Below are positions 42,975 through 51,772 of a DNA stretch of 64,000 bases, piece after piece (positions within the stretch are counted from its first letter, which is position 1; the number at the start of each line of letters is the position of its first letter). Position numbers and translations under genes: made by a program. Origin of the DNA: Gemmatimonas phototrophica. Its GTDB lineage: Bacteria > Gemmatimonadota > Gemmatimonadetes > Gemmatimonadales > Gemmatimonadaceae. The DNA lies in the NCBI RefSeq assembly GCF_000695095.2, contig NZ_CP011454.1, positions 496,001 to 560,000 on the forward strand, given 5' to 3'. A model generated the notes under the pieces. It was not told the origin of the DNA. It worked only from the letters and a program-made list of their open reading frames with translations, and ran no database searches.

Positions 42975-44495
42975 TTACCGCTTGATGCCCATGAGCTCCT
43001 GCAGGAGCTCGTCGCTGGTGGAGACCACCTTGCCGTTGGCCTGGAAGCCGCGCTGCGCCACGATCATGTTCGTGAATTCCTGCGCCAGATCCACGTTCGA
43101 CATTTCGAGCGCACCGCTGGTCATCTGCGACTGCGACCCTTCCAGCGCAAAGCCCAGCACGCCGCTGCCCGAGTTGGCCGATTCCTGCAGCATGTTGTCA
43201 CCGATGCGGAGCAGACCCGACGGGTTGTTGAAGTCGGCGAGCACGATACGGGCGAGCGGCGACGTCGTGCCGTTCGTGAAGAAGCCCGTGATGAGCCCGA
43301 AGCGGTCAATCGAGAAATTCTGCAACGTGCCGGCCGTGTAGCCGTTCTGATCGCGCAGCACGGCGGTGGAGGCCGTGGAGGCAAACTGCGTGATACCGTT
43401 CACGCCGCCACCCAAGCTGAGGTCGATGCGCACGGGGTTGGCACCCGGCACCGCGAAATTGAGCGAGGCAATGACGTCCGTATTGAGAATACCTGCCTGG
43501 TCGAACGTGAACGTCCCGCTGTTTTCACTGGCCGTGGCGGTCGTGGGGCTCATGAAGTAGCCCACGCGAATCATGGAGTTGGACGGCATGTTCGACGTGA
43601 ACTGCACGGCCGGCGGCGGGCCCGCCGAAAAGGCGAAATCGGCCGGTGACACGTACTCCACACCAGTCGTGCTGTACACCTTTACGTTGGCATCAAGGAT
43701 TTCGTACCCGGCCGGCGGCGTTGGCAGCTCGATGTCGCCCGGCGGAGAGGACCCGTCCGTTTCCACTTCAAAGGTCTGCGCCGAGGCAATGGGATCAATC
43801 TGCCAATCCCACGAGTTCGGGCCCGTCTTCCACATCTGCAGCTTCACGTCGTGCTTCGTACCCTGCGAGTCGTACACACCGATTTGCGTTTCCGTCCACG
43901 CCTTCTCGTTGATGGGATCGGCGCGCACCAGCGGATCGGAGAAGTCGCCCTGAAAGACCGGGGCTGAGGCGTTGAGGTTGCCGGCGAGCGTCGCTTCGGT
44001 GGTGGGCTTGGCCGACACCTTCTGACCGAACGGCAACTTGATGTCCTGAATACCATCCAGCTGCAAGCCGTTGTTGTACATGCGGCCCTGCACGATGAAG
44101 CCGTTGGCAGGCGAAACGAGCTGGCCTTCCGCGTCTACCTGGAAGTTGCCGGCGCGGGTGTAAAAGCTCTGGTTGCCCTTGCGGACCACGAAGAACGAGT
44201 CGCCCTGAATCGCCACGTCGGTGTTGAGACCGGTGGTTTCAAGATTGCCCTGATTGAAAATCTGGTCGATGGATCCGATCTGCATACCGAGACCGATCTG
44301 CACCGGGTTGATACCACCCTGATCGCCAGGCGGACGGCTCGCGCCCTGCAGCAACTGGGCGAACCCTTCCTTGAAGGTGACGCGACCGGCCTTGAAGGCC
44401 ACCGTGTTCACGTTGGCGATGTTGTTACCGATGACGTCCATGCGCACTTGGTTGTTGCGCAGGCCGGAAACGCCGGCATAGAGGGAGCGAAGCAT
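42975..44495 (-). CDS. flgE: Flagellar hook protein FlgE
   Basis: Hook subunit of 506 aa. N-terminal motif LYAGVSGLRNNQVRMDVIGNNIANVNTVAFKAGRVTF and C-terminal LAQEFTNMIVAQRGFQANGKVVSTSDELLQELMGIKR are canonical. The central domains (about 150-400) are variable. The last gene of the flgB operon. Confidence 0.96.
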   Translation of the reverse strand: MLRSLYAGVSGLRNNQVRMDVIGNNIANVNTVAFKAGRVTFKEGFAQLLQGASRPPGDQGGINPVQIGLGMQIGSIDQIFNQGNLETTGLNTDVAIQGDSFFVVRKGNQSFYTRAGNFQVDAEGQLVSPANGFIVQGRMYNNGLQLDGIQDIKLPFGQKVSAKPTTEATLAGNLNASAPVFQGDFSDPLVRADPINEKAWTETQIGVYDSQGTKHDVKLQMWKTGPNSWDWQIDPIASAQTFEVETDGSSPPGDIELPTPPAGYEILDANVKVYSTTGVEYVSPADFAFSAGPPPAVQFTSNMPSNSMIRVGYFMSPTTATASENSGTFTFDQAGILNTDVIASLNFAVPGANPVRIDLSLGGGVNGITQFASTASTAVLRDQNGYTAGTLQNFSIDRFGLITGFFTNGTTSPLARIVLADFNNPSGLLRIGDNMLQESANSGSGVLGFALEGSQSQMTSGALEMSNVDLAQEFTNMIVAQRGFQANGKVVSTSDELLQELMGIKR

Positions 44496-44526
44496 GTGTG
44501 GGGTGTCCTCGGGTGAAGGGTCGCGG

Positions 44527-45336
44527 TCAGCCGCGAATCTGCGTGAGCTGTGACATGGGCAACGTGAGACTGTCGCCGATAATCAGGATGGGGTTCCCAT
44601 TCTCGTACTTCATGCCGGTGATCCGACCGGCCGTGTACGTCTTGACTGTCTGGTACTGGCCGCCATCCGTTGCGACCTCGAACTTGTAGCTGTACTTCCC
44701 GGCGGGCAGCTTGGGCTCCGTGAAGAGCGATCCCAGCTCGAACGACTGTTGCCCCGCCTTGTCCACCGTGACGAACGCGCTGCCAACCACCGTGCCTTTG
44801 CTGTCGGTGATCGTCACTTTGGCCGGCCCTGTGCGCACACCGGTATCCACCACCAGTGTGCCCTGTCCTTCGCGATCGACGAAGGTGGTGTTGCCCACGG
44901 TCACGCCGGTTTTGCCAACCGTGGCCATGGCCATTTGCCCTTCCACGAGCTGCGCCAGTTCATCGGCGCGCGCATTCTGCGTTTCCTCGAGCTTCGAAAT
45001 GGCGTCGGCGACCTTGTCGTCCTGCCCGGCCTGTGCTTCGAGGGTCTTGTTCATCTGGATCAGCTGCTCCACAGTGGAGAACTGGGCGAGCTGCGCCGCC
45101 ATGTCCTTGCCATCCATCGGATTGAGCGGATCCTGATTCTTGAGCTGGGCGACGAGCATCTTGAGGAACTCGTCCTGGCCCATGGCCCTGCTGTTCTGCG
45201 GGAGTGTCCGCGGCCCCGACGGCTCGGCGGCGCCGACCGGTGGTTCGGCGGCGGGTACGCCGGTACTGCTGGTGCCATCGGCCGCCGTCGTGTTGAAGGC
45301 GGGAAACGCGATGGTGTTGCGAAGTGCCGAGATCAT
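44527..45336 (-). CDS. flgD: Flagellar hook assembly protein FlgD
   Basis: Hook cap scaffold of 269 aa. The N-terminal MGQDEFLKMLVAQLKNQDPLNPMDGKDMAAQLAQFSTVEQL is the family hallmark. The C-terminal half has the FLIG-like/Tudor beta domain (PAGKYSYKFEVATDGGQ). Start overlaps the fliK stop as TGATG. Confidence 0.95.
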   Translation of the reverse strand: MISALRNTIAFPAFNTTAADGTSSTGVPAAEPPVGAAEPSGPRTLPQNSRAMGQDEFLKMLVAQLKNQDPLNPMDGKDMAAQLAQFSTVEQLIQMNKTLEAQAGQDDKVADAISKLEETQNARADELAQLVEGQMAMATVGKTGVTVGNTTFVDREGQGTLVVDTGVRTGPAKVTITDSKGTVVGSAFVTVDKAGQQSFELGSLFTEPKLPAGKYSYKFEVATDGGQYQTVKTYTAGRITGMKYENGNPILIIGDSLTLPMSQLTQIRG

Positions 45337-47498
45337 CAGAGGTTCTCGAAGAGGAAATCGGGCTGACGCGAGCGCTGCTGACGCTCCTGCTGCTCGCGCT
45401 GGTCACGTGCACGCGCCGCCTGATCCCGGCGCGACTCATCCTGGTTCCACTCACGCGACGGCGCGCGATCGCGCTGTCCGTTGTTGGCGGTGCCATCCTG
45501 CGCCGACGACTGCTGCGCGCCGTTCACCTTGAGGGCATCACGCTCGGCGTTGACGGCACGGACCGCCTCACTGCTGTCCGGCGCCTTCAGGCCGCTGATC
45601 TTCACCGTATCCGCTTCCAGTCCGTGACGGCCCAGCGCTTCCTGCAGATCCGCGGTGCGCAGACGCATCCGGTCGGCGGTGGCCGCATCGGTGGTGATCT
45701 GCGTGCTCACCGTATTGCCGCGCAAATCCACCGTAACCTGCTGGTTCACGCCGTTGGCGCCTTCCACGTTCAGCGTCATCCGATTGAGCGGCGTGGCCGG
45801 CGCGTCGGCGCGCATTTGCTGAATGTCCGACACGCGTTGTGCCTGCTCGCTTCCGGCCGCGGGACTCGCCTGCGCGGCGCGTTCAATACCCGTGACACTG
45901 GGGCTGTTCACGGTACCGGTCGACGTACCAAACGCAGGGGTGCCATCCTGCTGTTGTTTCTCGTGGCCCAGCTTGCGGCCATTGTTGAGTGGCTTGCCCT
46001 GTTCGTCGCGTTCCCCGCGGCCGAAGGCGTTGCCGTTGCCTTGTCCATCCGGGGTCCGCGATGTCTGCTGCTGGGCCGCATAGGCGGCAACGCCCACGCT
46101 CGGGGCGTCGGTGGCGGGAGCCGCGTCGGCCACACGGGCCACGCCAGCCACCTGCGCCACACCGGCCACCTGGGCTACACCGGCCGCGCTGGCCGGGTTG
46201 GCCATCTGCGCGCCGCGTGCGGAGGCCTGCGCCGACGCCTGGAGGCGCTGCGCATCAACGCGCGCCGTCAGATCGGCGGGCATGCCATTCCCCTTGGCCA
46301 ACTCAAGATGGCCGGGGTCCTGCATTCCCAACGTGCGTAACCCCTCTTCGCGGGCAATACGCTGCAGTCGCGCAAAGCCATCGGGATTATCCCACGAGCC
46401 ATCGATGATCACATCCACCGCTTCGCCACGCGTATGCGCGGAGTCGCGGGTCCAGGTTACCACCGGGCCACCGCGTGTGCGCCCCTGCTCGTACAGCCAA
46501 TCCTGCCGTTCCTGTGAGCGGGCACTTTCCACGACTTTCACATCGTGACCGTATTCATTCTTCATCCGCTCCACGACCCGTTCCACGCGGGTGCGCAGCT
46601 CGGGAGCAACGGCTTCCAAATCTTTGACGGGTGTGGTGGGGTTGGCCGCACTGGCAGCGTTGGCGGCGGCGAGCGCCGAGGCGTGTGCGGCATGGGCCAT
46701 GGCCGTGGCTGACGCGTGCGCCGTGGCGTTCAGGGCTCCGTTGGCATCGTTGTCGTTCCACGACGGTGCTCCCTCCACCGCGGCGCCCTCGCCAGTGAGC
46801 GACGCGGCGGCGGTATCCGCCATGATCATCTGTGCTGCCCGTTTGGCATCGGCCAGCCGGATTCCCGTGGGGGTGCCCGCCTGCGCGAGGATGGAGTCGA
46901 TGATAGCTCGCGCGTCGGCACCCTTGGCATCACCAACGGCCAGCAGCTGCTCCAAAGAGGCTCCGCGGCGGGTGGCAACGCGATTCAATGCATCCAGTGC
47001 CCGTTCGTTTTCATGACCGCTCAGGTTCGAGGCGGCACGGGCCAGGCCGGCGAGTCCTGCCAGGCCGTTGCGCTTCTCGTCACGCGCCTTGGAGTACGCC
47101 GCCAGATCCACGACATCGGTTGTGCGGTTGTCTGACGCCGCCTCCTGTGGTAACACCTTGAGCATGCCATATCGCAGCGCTTCCTGCGCGGCGTCCTGTG
47201 ACGTGCTGCCGCTCGCGGCTTCCTCCAGCAACGGTCCTTCCAGCAGCGTGTCCACGAGCGTGGCGCTCTCGTCCGGCTGTTGTTGCGCGAGTTCACCGCG
47301 GGCCTTTTCGCCTTGCCCGTTCAGCAGCGCCAGCAGCGCCGCGAATTCAGCGTTGTTGACGCGCGGAGTGTCATCCCTGTCGCTGCTTTCGCGGGTGTCG
47401 CGAACGGGCTCGTCGCGCGCAACGCGGTCGGCTCTTGGCGCGGCCGCACGCGGCGCGGGTGCCTTGGGGATCGCCTGCATGATGTTCATGGCGCTCAT
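45336..47498 (-). CDS. fliK: FliK-like hook-length protein with embedded M15 peptidoglycan peptidase domain
   Basis: Protein of 720 aa at the fliK position. The C-terminal Flg_hook-like domain is at about 570-635 (MTLNVEGANGVNQQVTVDLRG...LRTADLQEALGRHGLEADTVKISG). Inserted at about 298-400 is a VanY/CwlK-type M15 peptidase domain: VVESARSQERQDWLYEQGRT, then SAHTRGEAVD with putative zinc ligands His355 and Asp362, and DPGHLEL with His397. The rest is Ala/Gln-rich disordered sequence. Hook-length control normally needs only a ruler and the Flg_hook domain. The peptidase could open the wall for the rod, as the FlgJ here has no hydrolase domain. Confidence 0.88.
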   Translation of the reverse strand: MSAMNIMQAIPKAPAPRAAAPRADRVARDEPVRDTRESSDRDDTPRVNNAEFAALLALLNGQGEKARGELAQQQPDESATLVDTLLEGPLLEEAASGSTSQDAAQEALRYGMLKVLPQEAASDNRTTDVVDLAAYSKARDEKRNGLAGLAGLARAASNLSGHENERALDALNRVATRRGASLEQLLAVGDAKGADARAIIDSILAQAGTPTGIRLADAKRAAQMIMADTAAASLTGEGAAVEGAPSWNDNDANGALNATAHASATAMAHAAHASALAAANAASAANPTTPVKDLEAVAPELRTRVERVVERMKNEYGHDVKVVESARSQERQDWLYEQGRTRGGPVVTWTRDSAHTRGEAVDVIIDGSWDNPDGFARLQRIAREEGLRTLGMQDPGHLELAKGNGMPADLTARVDAQRLQASAQASARGAQMANPASAAGVAQVAGVAQVAGVARVADAAPATDAPSVGVAAYAAQQQTSRTPDGQGNGNAFGRGERDEQGKPLNNGRKLGHEKQQQDGTPAFGTSTGTVNSPSVTGIERAAQASPAAGSEQAQRVSDIQQMRADAPATPLNRMTLNVEGANGVNQQVTVDLRGNTVSTQITTDAATADRMRLRTADLQEALGRHGLEADTVKISGLKAPDSSEAVRAVNAERDALKVNGAQQSSAQDGTANNGQRDRAPSREWNQDESRRDQAARARDQREQQERQQRSRQPDFLFENL

Positions 47499-48175
47499 GG
47501 CGTAGGATTCCCGGGCGATTTCACTGCGCCCTTGGTAATGGCGGCCGCGCGGCCGGCGGAGAACGCGGAGAGAATGGCCGCGGCCTGCCGGTCGTTCATC
47601 ATGGCGAGAATGGCGCGCACATCGCCGTCGGTCATCTGATCGAGGACCTTGGCGGCATCCTTGGGGGCCATGGCGCCGAAGATCTTGGCCAGGCGCGCTT
47701 CGGGCAGGGCCGTCTGCAAGGCCTGATCGCGGGCATCCTTGACCGATGCCGCCGCGGACGACGTCGTGGACGGCTTGGGGGTTGGCGGGGCAGGCGTCGA
47801 CGTGTGCGACTCGGCCTTGGCCGGTGCAGGGGCATGTGCGGAGGCACCGCGTGCGGCGGGGCCGTGATCGGCCGGCGCGTGGGAGGTCCCTGCCTTGCGG
47901 GCCGCTTCGAGAGCCCGGAGGCTGTCGGCCGGTGTCATGGGCGCCTGCTCGGCCAGCAACGTGCTGTCGGCCGCGCCGTGAGCGGTGCTGTCCTCGCCTG
48001 CCGCGTGTTCCGTGCTGTCGTGCGCCGCTGAATCGGCGTGCGTCTTGAGGCTGTCGGCAATCCGCGTGGAATCAGCGACGTACTTGGCGGAGGCCTTCAT
48101 GTACGAATAGCCAGATCCGCCGCCGATGCCGGCCAGCAAACCAATGACTATGGGGATGATCATCGCCTTCATCAA
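47495..48175 (-). CDS. MotE-like flagellar protein with MgtE N-terminal-type domain
   Basis: Protein of 226 aa. It has an N-terminal membrane helix (AMIIPIVIGLLAGIGGGSGY), a long Ala/Ser/His-rich periplasmic linker, and a C-terminal MgtE_N/FliG-like helical repeat (LPEARLAKIFGAMAPKDAAKVLDQMTDGDVRAILAMMNDRQAAAILSAF). MotE-type proteins in this position help stator function or export chaperoning in other phyla. Overlaps fliK by ATGA. Confidence 0.72.
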   Translation of the reverse strand: MMKAMIIPIVIGLLAGIGGGSGYSYMKASAKYVADSTRIADSLKTHADSAAHDSTEHAAGEDSTAHGAADSTLLAEQAPMTPADSLRALEAARKAGTSHAPADHGPAARGASAHAPAPAKAESHTSTPAPPTPKPSTTSSAAASVKDARDQALQTALPEARLAKIFGAMAPKDAAKVLDQMTDGDVRAILAMMNDRQAAAILSAFSAGRAAAITKGAVKSPGNPTP

Positions 48176-48196
48176 ATCATTCCGGTCGGAGAGGGG

Positions 48197-48673
48197 TCAC
48201 TCGGCATTCTCTGCCGAGCGGCTGTTCTTTTCTTCCTGCTTGCGGGCAAACTGTGTCAGGGCCACTTCGTCCATCTGCACCCGATCCTTCGTGGCTTCTC
48301 CCGTGCGCCAGACATCGGTGTGGCGCTCCTTCAGTCGGTCGAGAACCCGTCGATCACGTGCGGCTTCTTCCAGCATCGCTTTTGCCTTGTGCACACTGGC
48401 ATCTGCGGCCTTGCAGACGTCGCCGGCGATCACCAGCCGCTCATCCAGAGAAGCGAGAACTGTGCCAAGCTGATGCAGGTGGCCAACGCGCGCCTCGGAC
48501 TGCGTGGTGGCGTGGAGCTGTGCCACCGAATTGGCGCGGAGGGCGGCCAGGGACTCCTGCGCTTCGGCCGCTTCATCAGCGGTTTGCTGGGCTGACGCCA
48601 GCTGCCGGGCCTTGGCCTGCTCATGCTGTTCGCGCAACTCGAGGATGCGCTGCAAACGGAACTTGAAGCTCAC
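48197..48673 (-). CDS. fliJ: Flagellar export chaperone FliJ
   Basis: Coiled-coil protein of 158 aa that links FliI to FlhA. It begins with FKFRLQRILELREQHEQAKARQLASAQ, the family N-terminal pattern, and is almost wholly helical. The start is GTG 48673, immediately before the fliI stop. Confidence 0.88.
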   Translation of the reverse strand: MSFKFRLQRILELREQHEQAKARQLASAQQTADEAAEAQESLAALRANSVAQLHATTQSEARVGHLHQLGTVLASLDERLVIAGDVCKAADASVHKAKAMLEEAARDRRVLDRLKERHTDVWRTGEATKDRVQMDEVALTQFARKQEEKNSRSAENAE

Positions 48674-50065
48674 CTACCGTCTCCGGACCGACGCTTCAAT
48701 GACTTCCGCGATCTGGGCCAGCTGGGTGTAGGTGTCGCCGTAGTGTGTGATCTCGTCCGGGCGTTGCTGCAGAAACTCCAGCACCTTGTGTCGATAAGCG
48801 ACCGCCGCGTCCACATAGGGATCACTCCCTTTCTGATACGCGCCCACCATGATGAGATCCTCCTTCTCGCGAAACGCTGCTTCGAGGCGCAGCATGGCGC
48901 CGCCCGACCGGCGTTGGACCTCATTCGTGATGTGGTCCTTCACACGACTCTTGGAGTCGAGGACATCGATGGCCGGGAAGTGATTCTGCGCGGCCAGTCG
49001 CCGGGTGAGCACGATGTGCCCGTCCAGAATGGAACGGGTGGCGTCGGCGACCGGCTCGTTGAAATCGTCGCCGTCCACCAGTACCGTGTAGATGCCCGTG
49101 ATGCCGCCACGCTCGCCGTTACCGGCGCGCTCCAGCAGCCGCGGGAGATTGGCAAACACCGAGGGCGGATAGCCCTTGGTGGTCGGCGGCTCGCCGGTGG
49201 CCAGACCAATCTCGCGCCAGGCCATGGCAACGCGAGTGACGGAGTCCACCATGAGCAGGACCTGCTTGCCCTGATCGCGGAAATACTCGGCAATGGCTGT
49301 CGCCACGAGCGCGCCACGGGCGCGCACCAGCGCGGCCTGGTCGCCAGTGGCCACGATCACGACGCTGCGGGCCAGCCCTTCTTCGCCGAGGGAGTTCTCG
49401 AGAAATTCGCGCACCTCGCGGCCACGTTCACCCAGCAGGGCAATGACGTTCACATCGGCCTGCGCATGGCGCGCAATCATGCCGAGCATGGTGCTCTTGC
49501 CGACGCCGGAGCCGGCGAAGATGCCCACGCGCTGGCCGCGACCAATGGTGAGCAAACCATCGATGGCACGCACACCCGTTTCGAGCGGGCGATCAATGGT
49601 TTCGCGCATGAGCGGATTGGGCGGCTCCGCGGAGAGCGGTACGCGTTCGATGGTATCGAGCTTGCCCTTGCCATCAATGGGATGGCCGAGGCCATTGAGA
49701 ACGCGTCCCAGCAGTCCAGGTCCCACATCGACGCCAAATGTGCGCCCCAAGGGCTGTACACTGGCGCCGGCGTGCAGGCCATCCAGCTCGCCCAGCGGCA
49801 TGAGCAGCACGCTGCGCTCGTTGAAGCCCACCACTTCGGCCAGCACCGACCGCTCGCGCGAATGGCTCGTGATGCGGCAGAGCGATCCCAGTCCCACATC
49901 GATACCAGTGGCTTCCACCACCAGTCCTACGACACGGGTTACCCGGCCGTATTCACCAAAGCGCTCGGTCCGGTCAATGCGATCGAGCATGATATCCAGC
50001 GCCGTTTCGTTGGGGGCGTAGGCCGTATGCGAAAACGCCGGCGTGGCGTAGGCGGGGGTCATCAT
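48674..50065 (-). CDS. fliI: Flagellum-specific ATP synthase FliI
   Basis: Hexameric export ATPase of 463 aa. P-loop GIFAGSGVGKSTML, NVIALLGERGREVREFLE, LLMVDSVTRVAMAWREIGLATGEPPTTKGYPPSVFANLPRLLERAG are all canonical. Upstream gene fliH encodes its regulator. Two in-frame ATGs at 50065 and 50062 are adjacent. Confidence 0.97.
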   Translation of the reverse strand: MMTPAYATPAFSHTAYAPNETALDIMLDRIDRTERFGEYGRVTRVVGLVVEATGIDVGLGSLCRITSHSRERSVLAEVVGFNERSVLLMPLGELDGLHAGASVQPLGRTFGVDVGPGLLGRVLNGLGHPIDGKGKLDTIERVPLSAEPPNPLMRETIDRPLETGVRAIDGLLTIGRGQRVGIFAGSGVGKSTMLGMIARHAQADVNVIALLGERGREVREFLENSLGEEGLARSVVIVATGDQAALVRARGALVATAIAEYFRDQGKQVLLMVDSVTRVAMAWREIGLATGEPPTTKGYPPSVFANLPRLLERAGNGERGGITGIYTVLVDGDDFNEPVADATRSILDGHIVLTRRLAAQNHFPAIDVLDSKSRVKDHITNEVQRRSGGAMLRLEAAFREKEDLIMVGAYQKGSDPYVDAAVAYRHKVLEFLQQRPDEITHYGDTYTQLAQIAEVIEASVRRR

Positions 50066-50730
50066 GCCTGCACCTGCGCGAGGGAGCGGTACACCCGTTC
50101 GAGCGCCGTATCCACGCGGCCGTCAATGATGCGCTCGCGGCCTTCGGTGAGGCAGCCGCCGCGGGCAATGTTGGCGTCCCCCATCCAGCGCATGGTGCGG
50201 GCGCCGTTCAGGTCGGCATCAATGACGAGGCGGCAGGTCGTGAGGTCTTCCGGATTCAGGCGCACGGTGATCTCCTGATCCACGGCGTATTGGGCGAGAG
50301 CGCTGGCCACAAGGCCCGCCACAAACGACGGATCCGCCACGATCTCCCGCTGCACCACGTGTCGAGCCACACTCACCGCGAGTGCGGCGATGTTTTCTTC
50401 GATGTTGTTCAGCCAGCGGGCCTCATGCAGGGCCACGGATTGGGCGGCCTGATCGAGGGCCCCCAGCGCGCCCTGCAACGACTGCTCGAGCGTCGCACGC
50501 GCCGACCGCTCACCGTCGACGCGCCCGCGGGCGTAGGCATCTGCTTCAATGCGCGCCCGCTCTGCCGCGAGGCGCAATTCGAAGTTGGCTTCAATGGCCC
50601 CGACATCCACAACGGATTCCCGCCGGGTCTCGGCGGCGTCTGGGACGGCGGACTGGAATACATCATGTGCTACGAATTCATCGAGCGACCACGGGGTAGC
50701 GTTCATGTGTCTCGGGTCAGACGATGACAT
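50062..50730 (-). CDS. fliH: Flagellar assembly protein FliH
   Basis: Regulator of FliI, about 222 aa. It has a helical central region (ANFELRLAAERARIEADAYARGRVDGERSARATLEQSL) and a C-terminal domain (LAVSVARHVVQREIVADPSFVAGLVASALAQ...TVRLNPEDL), typical of FliH/YscL. The first ATG at 50730 overlaps fliG by 14 nt; ATG 50706 with GAG upstream is an equally good start. Confidence 0.88.
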   Translation of the reverse strand: MSSSDPRHMNATPWSLDEFVAHDVFQSAVPDAAETRRESVVDVGAIEANFELRLAAERARIEADAYARGRVDGERSARATLEQSLQGALGALDQAAQSVALHEARWLNNIEENIAALAVSVARHVVQREIVADPSFVAGLVASALAQYAVDQEITVRLNPEDLTTCRLVIDADLNGARTMRWMGDANIARGGCLTEGRERIIDGRVDTALERVYRSLAQVQA

Positions 50731-51766
50731 CGTCGGTGCCTGCGCTCAGCACGATTTCGCCGGTCTCTTCGAGGGCTCGGACCTTGGAGACGATATCGGT
50801 CTGGGCCGCTTCGACGTCGCGCATCTTGACCGGTCCGAGGAACTCCATCTCTTCCTTGAGCCCCGCCACGGCGCGCTGCGACATAGTGCCCATGATCTTG
50901 GCCTTGAGATCCGGGCTTGCCGCCTTGAGGGCGAGCGCGAGTTGCTTGACATCCACTTCGCGCAGCAGTCGCTGCAGGGACTTGTCGTCGAGCGAGGAGA
51001 GATCTTCGAAGACGAACATGAGGTTCTTGATCTGATCGGAGAGATGCGGATCCTTCTCCGAGACCAGATCGAGGACTTCCTTCTCGAGCGAGCTGCTGAC
51101 GAGGTTGAGAACCGCGGCCACGGCGGCCGGGCCACCAACGCTCGACATGCCTTGGGAGAACGCCAGATCCGCTTCGTTGCCGATGGCACGCTCAACCAGC
51201 GAGATCATCTCAGGCGAGACCTTTTCCATCCTGGCAATGCGAAACATCACCTCGCCGCCCAGCGCCGGTTCGAATTCACGAATGATGGCGGCCGTGTGCG
51301 CGGGATCGAGGTGCGCCAGAATGAGCGCGATCGTTTGCGGGTGTTCTCCGCGCAGCGTGTTGCCCAGCTGCTGCGGATCGGCACGACGCAGACGCCCGAA
51401 GCGGTCACTGTCGGCCAGCTGCCCCTGAATACGCTTGAGAATCTGCTGGGCCTTGGCCGGGCCGAATGCTTTTTCCAGCACGTCCTTGGCAAACTCCACG
51501 CCACCCGTGCTGAGGGAATCCACGCCGAGCGTGACTTCCAGCCACTCGTTGAGGACGAAGTCCACGGTGGCGGGAGGCACGCGATCGAGTTGCGCCATTT
51601 CCAGTGCCACAATTTCCGCTTCTTCCGGATGCAACGCGGAGGTCAGCGTGGCCGCGGCTTCGGCACCAATCGCCATGCAGACGATGGCCACCTTCTGACG
51701 CCCCGTGAGTCGTTCGGGGGCCCAGCGCTCCGTGGCGTTCTTCGAGATTGCGATCATGGTGCTCAT
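50717..51766 (-). CDS. fliG: Flagellar motor switch protein FliG
   Basis: Rotor protein of 349 aa linking FliF to FliM. Visible are LTGRQKVAIVCMAIG at the N-terminus, the EHPQTIALILAHLDP middle motif and the C-terminal torque region (LMFVFEDLSSLDDKSLQRLLREVDVKQLALALKAA...RAVAGLKEEMEFLGPVKMRDVEAAQ). Between fliF and fliH. Confidence 0.96.
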   Translation of the reverse strand: MSTMIAISKNATERWAPERLTGRQKVAIVCMAIGAEAAATLTSALHPEEAEIVALEMAQLDRVPPATVDFVLNEWLEVTLGVDSLSTGGVEFAKDVLEKAFGPAKAQQILKRIQGQLADSDRFGRLRRADPQQLGNTLRGEHPQTIALILAHLDPAHTAAIIREFEPALGGEVMFRIARMEKVSPEMISLVERAIGNEADLAFSQGMSSVGGPAAVAAVLNLVSSSLEKEVLDLVSEKDPHLSDQIKNLMFVFEDLSSLDDKSLQRLLREVDVKQLALALKAASPDLKAKIMGTMSQRAVAGLKEEMEFLGPVKMRDVEAAQTDIVSKVRALEETGEIVLSAGTDDVIV

Positions 51767-51772
51767 CGGGGC

